Part shown: positions 1-5,053 of the stretch, one piece after another
Layout: every line of letters begins with the position of its first letter
Position numbering within the stretch: the stretch's first letter is position 1
Assembly: GCA_017504335.1 (NCBI GenBank)
Contig: JAFVRI010000124.1
Location: 1-5,175, forward strand
Direction of reading: 5' to 3'
DNA from: Clostridia bacterium
GTDB taxonomy: Bacteria; Bacillota; Clostridia; Oscillospirales; CAG-272
Length of the DNA: 5,175 nucleotides
Notes under the pieces: model-generated
The model's database searches: none
Told to the model about the DNA's origin: nothing
Seen by the model: only the letters and a program-made list of their open reading frames with translations
Program-made: the position numbers and the translations under genes

Positions 1-114
1 CCTATTATATTCGTAGAGAACGATTTTCGGAAAGATATTGCGGCTGAAAAACAAAAAAGGGCGGCTGATATAATAAACGACACCAATACGGAGGATAACA
101 AGTGGAGCGAGTAA
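1..114 (+). CDS. C-terminal end of an unidentified element protein (5' truncated by window edge)
   Basis: The frame is open from base 1 to a TAA at 112-114 and would give the last 37 residues of a protein. The peptide is charged and hydrophilic, with a Lys/Ala/Glu-rich helical stretch (about DIAAEKQKRAA) and a polar tail ending KWSE. The stop overlaps the in-frame ATG of xis by one base (TAATG at 112-116) and lies inside xis if its GTG start at 102 is used. This suggests translational coupling and a shared transcript. Its position before xis would fit a replication, mobilization or regulatory gene of the element, but nothing in the visible residues identifies a family. It could also be a chance open frame, although the overlapping arrangement argues for a real gene. 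Confidence 0.5.
   Translation, partial: PIIFVENDFRKDIAAEKQKRAADIINDTNTEDNKWSE
45..74 (+). promoter_or_regulatory. Candidate extended -10 promoter for xis, inside the upstream gene
   Basis: A consensus -10 hexamer TATAAT (69-74) is preceded by TGA (66-68), making an extended -10 element. A poor -35 (TGAAAA, 45-50) sits 18 bases upstream. The predicted start of transcription is near 81, just before the GGAGG ribosome-binding site at 90-94. Extended -10 promoters can work with a weak -35. An AT-rich coding region can produce such a hexamer by chance, so the call is moderate. If real, it would make an xis-int transcript that includes the left arm of the int leader structure. Confidence 0.42.
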
Positions 115-308
115 TGGACAATGTACCAATTCATCTCAAGGTTGCACTCACGATTAAAGAAGCGGCAGAGTACAGCAATATTGGAATCAATAAAATTGAC
201 AGTTTGTTGCGCAAGCCAAATTGTCCATTCGTTCTATTCGTTGGAACAAAGAAGCTTGTAAAGCGCAAAGAGTTTGAACAATACATCAGCGAACAGCTTA
301 TAATCTAA
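102..308 (+). CDS. xis: Tn916-type excisionase (Xis), recombination directionality factor
   Basis: A 68-residue small basic protein. Excisionases of this kind bind near the element ends, bend the DNA and steer the integrase towards excision. The sequence resembles Tn916 Xis as I recall it: an entry segment VPIHLKVALTIKEAA, a helix-turn-helix with a Gly-Ile-x-x-Asn-Lys turn (about residues 28-32), then FVLFVGTKKLVKRKEFEQYI, matching the wing and C-terminal helix pattern GxxxxIKRKxFE. I chose GTG at 102 because GGAGG (90-94) is 7 bases upstream. ATG at 114, with GGAG at 104-107 and a 6-base gap, is a real alternative that gives 64 residues and overlaps the preceding stop by one base. int follows after 131 bases. 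The family call is by eye. Confidence 0.82.
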   Translation: MERVMDNVPIHLKVALTIKEAAEYSNIGINKIDSLLRKPNCPFVLFVGTKKLVKRKEFEQYISEQLII

Positions 309-318
309 GCTTTGTAGC

Positions 319-336
319 AAAAATTTACAAATTTTT
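319..336. repeat. AT-only 8-bp inverted repeat between xis and int
   Basis: AAAAATTT (319-326) and AAATTTTT (329-336) are perfect inverted copies separated by AC. It lies 10 bases after the xis stop and 23 bases before the int -35. It could be a protein-binding site, for example for Xis, Int or a repressor, or a weak hairpin. The all-AT stem and 2-base spacer make it a poor intrinsic terminator. AATTTTT recurs at 343-349, so chance in AT-rich DNA is quite possible. Confidence 0.4.
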
Positions 337-359
337 CGTGAGAATTTTTACACAACCGC

Positions 360-388
360 TTGAGAAAAAGAGTATTATGTGCTATAAT
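360..388 (+). promoter_or_regulatory. Promoter immediately upstream of int
   Basis: The -35 TTGAGA (360-365) and a perfect -10 TATAAT (383-388) are separated by 17 bases. TGC (380-382) directly precedes the -10, giving an extended -10 as well. Transcription should start near 394-396, about 45 bases before the int start. The -35 overlaps the left arm of the 13-bp inverted repeat and the -10 lies in an inner inverted repeat. A regulator binding either repeat would compete with RNA polymerase. This is the best promoter match I found in the window. Confidence 0.72.
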
Positions 389-433
389 TTAATATGTAGC
401 AGTGTACTCTTTTTCTCTCTGCGAGAAAGGAGT
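362..433 (+). promoter_or_regulatory. Candidate two-state int leader: anti-sequestor, sequestor and ribosome-binding site
   Basis: Three segments are visible. Segment A is GAGAAAAAGAGTA (362-374). Segment B is its exact reverse complement (405-417). Segment A' is GAGAAAGGAGT (423-433), a near copy of A that contains the int Shine-Dalgarno AAAGGAG (426-432). A with B forms 13 uninterrupted pairs. An inner stem, TGCTATA with TGTAGCA (380-386 / 395-401, one G-U), nests in the loop. B with A' forms 11 pairs (406-413 and 415-417 with 423-433), with a bulged U414, one G-U and a 5-base loop, and it buries the whole Shine-Dalgarno. The states exclude each other. RNA starting near 395 lacks A. Alternatively, the DNA repeat may simply be an operator. 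Confidence 0.55.
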
Positions 434-439
434 TCAATA

Positions 440-1624
440 TTGGGAAAAAATCTCAAAGGCAAAGACTGCGGTAAGGGTATCTATCAAAGAAAGGATGGTT
501 TATACAGTGCGCGTTTTGTTGATAAGACAGGCAAACGGCACGAAAAGTATTTTCAGACGATTCCCGAAGCAAAGAACTGGATAGAAGAAGCAAAATATGC
601 GGATAAGCACGATGATGTTTTTGTTGCAACCGACACAACTGTAGATGAGTGGTTCAACTTTTGGATTGAAAATATTGTTGGCGATTTAGCTCCCAACACT
701 CTCCGAAATTATCGTGAGAGATATTTTCATAACATTCAACCCGTTATGGGTAAAATGCTCATTGCGAACGTAAAGCCGATGCATTGTAAAAAGGTGTTCA
801 TGCAGATGGATGCCCACTATGCCGGTTCTACGATACGCCAAGCATTTATCACAATGGGTACGATGTTTAAGGCAGCAAAGATGAACGACATTATCTCAAA
901 GCATCCGATGGATGGCGTTCAGTTCACAAAACCAGTTCGTGCAACGGACGATATTAAGTTTCTTACCCGTGAAGATCAGCGCAAATTTCTTGAAATTGCT
1001 CGTCGCTCACACAATTATAATCAGTATGCACTTATCCTTGAAACCGGATTGCGTACAGGTGAAATGATTGGGCTTACGTGGGATGCGATAGATTTTGAGA
1101 ATCGCAGGCTTACGGTAAACAAGACGTTGGAATTTCGTCACGCTCAACAGTTCTGGAGAGCAGGACCGCCCAAGACACCACAAAGTTATCGCACTATTCC
1201 TCTGACGGATCGGGCATACGAAATCCTAAAAGGAATATGGGATAATCGTGAAGGCAGAAAAGAAGCTCCTATACTGTCTGAAACTCTGGAATATATGGAC
1301 AGGCGAACGGGAGTAACATCCAAGCTTGTGATGCGAGATCTTGTGTTCATCAACTATCGTACCGGCGCACCCGCCAAAAACAGTTCTTATGATACCCACC
1401 TCTACAAGCTCTGCGACGAAGCAGGGATCGAACGCTTTTGTATGCACGCTTTACGCCATACATACGCCACGCGGGCAATCGAAAGCGGAATGCAGCCAAA
1501 GGTGCTGCAAAAACTACTGGGACACGCCAGTATCAAAACAACTATGGATAGGTACGTTCACGTAACGACCGATTCTTTAGATCAAGCTGTAAGACAATTT
1601 CAGCAAAACGGGGTTTACGCATAA
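440..1624 (+). CDS. int: Tyrosine-recombinase integrase of the Tn916/Tn1549 type
   Basis: A 394-residue site-specific recombinase that would integrate and excise the element through a covalent 3'-phosphotyrosine intermediate. Counting from TTG at 440, an AP2-like arm-binding domain spans roughly 12-55 (GIYQRKDGLYSARF), a SAM-like core-binding domain about 64-155, and the catalytic domain about 172-380. The catalytic residues are intact: Arg205 (TGLRTGE), Lys245 (PPKT), His336 and Arg339 (MHALRHTYATR), His362 (LLGHAS) and nucleophile Tyr372 (DRYVHV). The TTG start is preferred because AAAGGAG ends 7 bases upstream and family members, as I recall them, begin MGKxLKGK. An in-frame GTG at 338 lacks a ribosome-binding site, lies upstream of the local promoter and adds an unprotein-like stretch. 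Length fits the family (Tn916 Int is about 405). Confidence 0.93.
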   Translation: MGKNLKGKDCGKGIYQRKDGLYSARFVDKTGKRHEKYFQTIPEAKNWIEEAKYADKHDDVFVATDTTVDEWFNFWIENIVGDLAPNTLRNYRERYFHNIQPVMGKMLIANVKPMHCKKVFMQMDAHYAGSTIRQAFITMGTMFKAAKMNDIISKHPMDGVQFTKPVRATDDIKFLTREDQRKFLEIARRSHNYNQYALILETGLRTGEMIGLTWDAIDFENRRLTVNKTLEFRHAQQFWRAGPPKTPQSYRTIPLTDRAYEILKGIWDNREGRKEAPILSETLEYMDRRTGVTSKLVMRDLVFINYRTGAPAKNSSYDTHLYKLCDEAGIERFCMHALRHTYATRAIESGMQPKVLQKLLGHASIKTTMDRYVHVTTDSLDQAVRQFQQNGVYA

Positions 1625-1645
1625 AATTCTATGTAAATCAACGCG

Positions 1646-1681
1646 AAAATGGCGTAAAAATGGAGTAGAGCCAAAACGCCA
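1646..1681. repeat. 11-bp head-to-tail direct repeat plus inverted half-copy; candidate Int arm-binding sites
   Basis: AAAATGGCGTA (1646-1656) is followed at once by AAAATGGAGTA (1657-1667), matching at 10 of 11 positions and spaced by about one helical turn. ACGCCA (1676-1681) is the reverse complement of the TGGCGT core. The cluster starts 22 bases after the int stop, where integrative elements usually carry short direct repeats bound by the N-terminal domain of their integrase. The binding role is inferred from position and repeat form. Confidence 0.5.
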
Positions 1682-1693
1682 ATGCACGAAACC

Positions 1694-1708
1694 CCTTGTA
1701 AAATAAGG
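1694..1708. other. Small imperfect palindrome in the presumed attachment region
   Basis: CCTTGTAAAATAAGG can fold as six pairs (one G-T) around an AAA loop. It sits between the repeats after int and the ychF ribosome-binding site, in an AT-rich stretch typical of Tn916-family targets, so it is one possible crossover region. It is not followed by a T-run, so it is not a terminator. Without the other element end or an empty target site, the core cannot be identified. Confidence 0.25.
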
Positions 1709-1733
1709 AAAAATTAAAGGAGAATTAAATAAA

Positions 1734-2828
1734 ATGAAACTTGGTATCGTAGGACTTCCCAACGTAGGAAAAAGTACTCTCTTTAACGCACTGACCAACG
1801 CAGGTGCGGAGTCGGCAAACTATCCCTTCTGCACCATCGAGCCCAATGTGGGCGTGGTCGCCGTTCCCGACAGCCGTCTGGACTTTCTGGCAAAGATGTA
1901 CAACCCCGAAAAATACACCCCCGCCGTCATCGAATTTGTGGACATCGCGGGGCTTGTAAAGGGTGCCTCCAAGGGAGAGGGTCTTGGCAACAAATTCCTT
2001 TCTCACATCCGTGAGGTAGACGCTATCGTTCACGTGATCCGTTGCTTCGAGGACGACAACATCATCCACGTGGACGGCAACATCAACTCTCTGCGCGACT
2101 TGGAGACCATCAATCTGGAGCTGATCTTCTCGGACATCGAGATGGTCGAGCGACGCATTGACCGAACCAAAAAGGCAATGAAGGGCGACAAGACGCTGGC
2201 AGGCGAGCTGGCTGTCTTTGAAAAGCTTCATGCCGCCCTCAGCGACGGAAGATGCGCACGCGAGGTCGAGCTGGATGAGAGCGAGCTGGAGTGTCTCTCC
2301 GACACCCCTCTGCTGACCATGAAGCCCGTCATCTACGTGGCAAACGTCAGCGAGGATGAGGTATCCGAGGAGCCCGTAAACAACCGCAACTATGCGGCAC
2401 TGAAGGAGCAGGCTACCCGTGAGCATGCGCAGATCATTGCGGTATGCGCTCAGCTGGAGGCGGAGATTGCCGAGCTGGAGGGTGAAGAAAAGCAGATGTT
2501 TCTTGAGGATCTCGGTATTGCGGAGAGCGGTCTTGACCGTCTCATCAAGGCAAGCTATTCCCTGCTCGGTCTCATTTCCTACCTGACGGGCGGACCTTCC
2601 GAGGTTCGTGCGTGGACCATCGTCAAAGGAACCAAGGCACCCGGTGCCGCAGGAAAGATCCACAGCGATTTTGAGCGCGGATTCATCCGTGCGGAGATCG
2701 TTTCCTTTGAGGATCTGGAGCGTCTGGGCACCATGAACGCCGTCCGCGAGGCGGGTCTTTACCGCTCCGAGGGCAAGGACTACGTCATGAAGGACGGAGA
2801 CATCGTGCTCTTCCGCTTCAACGTATAA
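1734..2828 (+). CDS. ychF: YchF/Ola1-family P-loop ATPase, translation-associated
   Basis: A 364-residue protein, the normal YchF length, closely matching E. coli YchF as I recall it. YchF is an OBG-family P-loop NTPase that prefers ATP over GTP, associates with the ribosome and is linked to stress and redox responses. Visible motifs are the P-loop GLPNVGKST (7-15), the FCTIEPNVGVV segment (32-42), DxxG in DIAGLVKGASKGEG (70-83), DNIIHV with the conserved His112, and NVSE (204-207) in place of the NKxD guanine-specificity motif, which accounts for ATP use. A coiled-coil-like helical insert covers about 125-185 and 215-275. The TGS domain fills about 281-364, ending GDIVLFRFNV. ATG at 1734 has AAAGGAG (1716-1722) 11 bases upstream, slightly far. 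It is the first gene after the element and 12 bases before trmB. Confidence 0.97.
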   Translation: MKLGIVGLPNVGKSTLFNALTNAGAESANYPFCTIEPNVGVVAVPDSRLDFLAKMYNPEKYTPAVIEFVDIAGLVKGASKGEGLGNKFLSHIREVDAIVHVIRCFEDDNIIHVDGNINSLRDLETINLELIFSDIEMVERRIDRTKKAMKGDKTLAGELAVFEKLHAALSDGRCAREVELDESELECLSDTPLLTMKPVIYVANVSEDEVSEEPVNNRNYAALKEQATREHAQIIAVCAQLEAEIAELEGEEKQMFLEDLGIAESGLDRLIKASYSLLGLISYLTGGPSEVRAWTIVKGTKAPGAAGKIHSDFERGFIRAEIVSFEDLERLGTMNAVREAGLYRSEGKDYVMKDGDIVLFRFNV

Positions 2829-2840
2829 GGCAGGTCTCCC

Positions 2841-3497
2841 ATGAGAATGAGAAAGAAAAAGCACGGTGCCGAGCGTATTGAAGCCTGCGCCGAGCTTCTG
2901 ATTCGTGATATTTCCACCCTGAAAGGCGGATATGCTTCGGTCTTTCCCGACGAAAAGCCGCTTCATTTGGAGATTGGCTGCGGAAAGGGCAACTTTGCCG
3001 TGGGCATGGCAAAAAAATACCCCGACGTAAACTTCATCGCCATGGAGCGAGTGGCAGACGTGTGCTGCATCGCTCTGGAAAAAGCCATGGCAGACAAGGA
3101 GGAGCGTCCTACGGACAATCTGCGATTCCTCATCGGAGATGCCAAGCTGCTCCGGGAGAACGTACTCCCCCATTCCTTGGATTGTATCTACTTGAATTTC
3201 AGCGATCCCTGGCCCAAGGCAGGACATGCCAAGCGCCGCTTGACCCATCGGGGCTTCTTGGAGATCTACAAGGGACTTCTCAAGGAGGACGGCATTCTCC
3301 GCTTTAAGACCGACAACGTAGGACTCTTCGACTTCTCCTTAGAGGAATTCGAGGAATTCGGCACCGAGCTTCTCTTCCTGACCCGTGATCTGCACAGCAC
3401 CGAAAAGAACGCGGACAACGTGATGACCGAGTACGAGAAGAATTTTTCGGACAAGGGCACGCCCATCTGCTCCGCTTGGATCCGTTTCAAACAGTAA
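2841..3497 (+). CDS. trmB: tRNA (guanine-N7-)-methyltransferase TrmB
   Basis: A 218-residue SAM-dependent enzyme that makes m7G46 in the variable loop of tRNAs, close in length to B. subtilis TrmB (about 213). The order of motifs is typical: MRMRKK start, SAM-binding motif I EIGCGKGNF (44-52), acidic residue at the end of strand 2 (AMER, 67-70), GDA (99-101), the TrmB signature NFSDPWPK (119-126) with HAKRRL (129-134), FKTDN (155-159) and TEYEKNF (196-202). The ribosome-binding site before ATG 2841 is weak (AGGCAGG, 2828-2834, overlapping the ychF stop), which suggests coupled translation with ychF. A second ATG at 2847 is possible. A 9-bp duplication GAGGAATTC (3342-3350 and 3351-3359) encodes EEFEEF and keeps the frame. 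Confidence 0.96.
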   Translation: MRMRKKKHGAERIEACAELLIRDISTLKGGYASVFPDEKPLHLEIGCGKGNFAVGMAKKYPDVNFIAMERVADVCCIALEKAMADKEERPTDNLRFLIGDAKLLRENVLPHSLDCIYLNFSDPWPKAGHAKRRLTHRGFLEIYKGLLKEDGILRFKTDNVGLFDFSLEEFEEFGTELLFLTRDLHSTEKNADNVMTEYEKNFSDKGTPICSAWIRFKQ

Positions 3498-3512
3498 AAA
3501 GGAGGTCGCACC

Positions 3513-4082
3513 ATGCTTAATGCGCTTGTAAGACAAAGTCGAAGCATTCGCAGCTTCAAGGCAGGAGAACCCGTTCCCCGCGAAACGCTGCTCGCCCTTT
3601 GCGAGCTGGCACGGAGCTGCCCTGCCGCCATGAACCGTCAGCCCCTCAAATACCGTTTGGTGGATACCCCCGAGGAGTGCGCCATTTTGCAACCCCTGAC
3701 CCGTTGGGCAGGCTCCCTGTCAGTCAAGCTTCCCCCCGAAGGTCGGGAGCCCACGGCATTTATCGTGATCTGCCACGATACCGATATCGCCGAAGAAAAG
3801 CCGATCTTTCTCTACGACGTGGGCATCGTCACTCAGACCATCATGCTTGGTGCTTCCGAGCGTGGCTTTGGTGGCTGCATCATCGGTTCGGCAAACCCGC
3901 AGGCGGTTGCCGAGGCTCTTGCCCTGCCCGCGAATATCATTCCCAAGCTGATCCTTGGATTGGGTGTCCCCGATGAGACCGTGATCCTCACCGAGGCAGA
4001 GGACGGCAAGGTGATCTATTATCGGGACGAAGAAGGCACCCACTATGTTCCCAAGCGTCCTCTTAACGAAATTCTTCTCTGA
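3513..4082 (+). CDS. Nitroreductase-family FMN-dependent oxidoreductase, substrate unknown
   Basis: A 189-residue cytosolic flavoprotein of the nitroreductase superfamily; such enzymes usually form homodimers, bind FMN and use NAD(P)H. N-terminal RQSRSIRSF (7-15) is the FMN-phosphate-binding arginine/serine segment. RSCPAAMNRQPLKYRLV (34-50) matches the conserved A-P-S-x-x-N-x-Q-P strand, with Leu45 where Trp is common. FLYDVGIVTQTIMLGASERG (99-118) is the core helix, followed by FGGCIIGS (119-126). The C-terminal YYRDEEGTHYVPKRPL (169-184) resembles a clostridial subgroup as I recall it. The start has a strong AAAAAGGAGGT (3496-3506), 15 bases after trmB. Placement between two tRNA-modification genes does not reveal a substrate. 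Real nitroaromatic reduction, quinone reduction or another flavin role are all possible. Confidence 0.9.
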   Translation: MLNALVRQSRSIRSFKAGEPVPRETLLALCELARSCPAAMNRQPLKYRLVDTPEECAILQPLTRWAGSLSVKLPPEGREPTAFIVICHDTDIAEEKPIFLYDVGIVTQTIMLGASERGFGGCIIGSANPQAVAEALALPANIIPKLILGLGVPDETVILTEAEDGKVIYYRDEEGTHYVPKRPLNEILL

Positions 4083-4099
4083 TACGAGGTAAATGAGCC

Positions 4100-5011
4100 A
4101 TGACCGAGCCATCGGGACTTCTCATTGTAAATAAGCACAGCGGCGTGACCTCCCACGACATCGTGGGAAAGGTTCGCCGCCTTTTCGGCACCCGCCGCGT
4201 GGGACACACGGGAACCCTCGACCCCATGGCATCGGGTGTTTTGGTGGTGTTGATCGGTCGTGCGGCGAAAGCGGCGGAGTATCTGGTAGCGGATGAGAAA
4301 AAATACCGCGCCCTGCTCTGTCTCGGATTGACCACCGATACCGAGGACACCACGGGCACCGTACTGTCTCACACCGATCAAATCCCGACCAAGGAAGAGA
4401 TTCTTTCCGTGTGTGACAAATTTATGGGTGAGATTGAACAGATCCCCCCCATGTACAGCGCCTTGAAGGTGGACGGTCAAAAGCTCTGCGATCTGGCACG
4501 AAAGGGTGTGACCGTGGAGCGAAAGCCCCGTCCTGTGACGGTTTACGAGCTGAGCTGCTCCTCCACCGAACAGCAAGATCAATATATTTTGGACGTGCAT
4601 TGTTCCTCAGGTACCTACATCCGAACCCTTTGCGCCGACATTGGTGCATCCCTCGGATGCGGCGGTGCCATGGGCGATCTCTGCCGTACCGAAACAGGCG
4701 GCTTTTCTCTCTGTGATGCCCACACCGTGGCAGAGCTGGAGGCAATGACCGAAGATGAACGCCTCTCCTGTCTGATCCCTACCGAGCGCCTCTTCGATTC
4801 CCTGCCCGCGGTTTCTCTCCCCGAGTTTTTCGAGAAGCTCTGCCGCAGCGGTTGCGAGATCTATCAGAAAAAGATCCGTACCGATCTCCCGCAGGGCGCA
4901 CGTGTTCGCCTCTGCTCCGCTGACGGCTCCTTCTTCGCCCTCGGTGAGGTTCGGGATTACCCCCAAGGCTCTGCCATCAAATCCATCAAGATCTTCGATT
5001 TGGGGGAGTAG
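4100..5011 (+). CDS. truB: tRNA pseudouridine-55 synthase TruB
   Basis: A 303-residue enzyme that converts U55 to pseudouridine in the T-loop of tRNAs, of usual bacterial length. The catalytic motif GHTGTLDPMASGVL (35-48) holds the nucleophile Asp41. NKHSGVTSHD (11-20), the KKYRA strand (67-71), PPMYSALKVDGQKL (116-129), SSGTYIRTLCADIG (169-182) and LCRTETGGF (194-202) follow in family order. A diverged C-terminal domain after about 235 contains SLPEFFEKLCRSG, and the end (FFALGEVRDYPQG) resembles a PUA-like tail. ATG 4100 has GAGGT (4086-4090) 9 bases upstream. An ATG at 4093 is out of frame and stops quickly. It is 17 bases after the nitroreductase gene. The usual partner ribF is not seen downstream. 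A C7 run at 4444-4450 encodes part of the conserved IPPM. Confidence 0.97.
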   Translation: MTEPSGLLIVNKHSGVTSHDIVGKVRRLFGTRRVGHTGTLDPMASGVLVVLIGRAAKAAEYLVADEKKYRALLCLGLTTDTEDTTGTVLSHTDQIPTKEEILSVCDKFMGEIEQIPPMYSALKVDGQKLCDLARKGVTVERKPRPVTVYELSCSSTEQQDQYILDVHCSSGTYIRTLCADIGASLGCGGAMGDLCRTETGGFSLCDAHTVAELEAMTEDERLSCLIPTERLFDSLPAVSLPEFFEKLCRSGCEIYQKKIRTDLPQGARVRLCSADGSFFALGEVRDYPQGSAIKSIKIFDLGE

Positions 5012-5053
5012 GACGCGGGGGACGCGGGGGACGCGAGGGACGCGAGGGACGCG
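5011..5053 (+). repeat. 9-bp tandem repeat (GGACGCGGG/GGACGCGAG) with G-quadruplex pattern after truB
   Basis: The units start at 5011, 5020, 5029 and 5038. The first two end GGG and the next two end GAG. A 7-base partial unit (5047-5053) follows. The first base is the last base of the truB stop codon. Runs of three or more G at 5017-5021, 5026-5030, 5037-5039 and 5046-5048 are separated by 4, 6 and 6 bases, which meets the usual four-run G-quadruplex pattern on the coding strand. A further G5 run lies at 5002-5006 in the end of truB. Unit number could vary between strains. Confidence 0.85.

Larger units (their letters stand above)
1..1710. mobile_element. Right-hand end of an integrative element (Tn916/Tn1549-like recombination module), partial
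   Basis: The segment carries the tail of an unknown gene, a Tn916-type excisionase and a tyrosine integrase, the usual terminal order for integrative and conjugative or mobilizable elements of Firmicutes. It is clearly AT-richer than the DNA after 1734. Two 60-base rows inside int contain 22-23 G+C, while a row inside ychF contains 37. Integrase-binding-like direct repeats lie just after int. The left limit is outside the window. The right limit is inferred to lie between 1625 and 1733 and the value given is only a midpoint guess. No conjugation, relaxase or cargo gene is visible, so I cannot say whether it is a full conjugative element, a mobilizable element or a remnant. Confidence 0.75.

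Noticed and set aside
362..420. The 13-bp inverted repeat as an intrinsic terminator of xis.
   Set aside because: The stem is AT-rich, the loop is 30 bases and the T-run sits inside the right arm rather than after it. A promoter lies in the loop, so a leader or operator role fits better.
402..584. A 60-codon plus-strand frame beginning GTG 402, close to the predicted int transcript start, as a leader peptide.
   Set aside because: It has no ribosome-binding site, runs in another frame through the int N-terminal coding region, and its peptide looks random. A role in opening the hairpin cannot be excluded but has no support.
1614..1637. Imperfect inverted repeat around the int stop (TTTAC/GTAAA with ATA/TAT) as an int terminator.
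   Set aside because: The stem is AT-rich with a two-base bulge and is not followed by a T-run.
1725..3248. Very long open frame on the minus strand (507 codons) opposite ychF and trmB.
   Set aside because: It lies opposite two clear conserved genes, shows no recognisable protein family, and is explained by the codon bias of the plus-strand genes, which leaves few minus-strand stops. The other minus-strand frames opposite the nitroreductase and truB genes are dismissed for the same reason.
3342..3359. Tandem GAGGAATTC duplication in trmB as a disruptive insertion.
   Set aside because: It is in frame, encodes EEFEEF in a variable helix, and all TrmB motifs before and after it are intact.
5011..5053. 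The tandem repeat as a CRISPR array or coding repeat (VPR or TRG tripeptides).
   Set aside because: The 9-bp units have no spacers, and the frames through them lack ribosome-binding sites and start inside or opposite truB.
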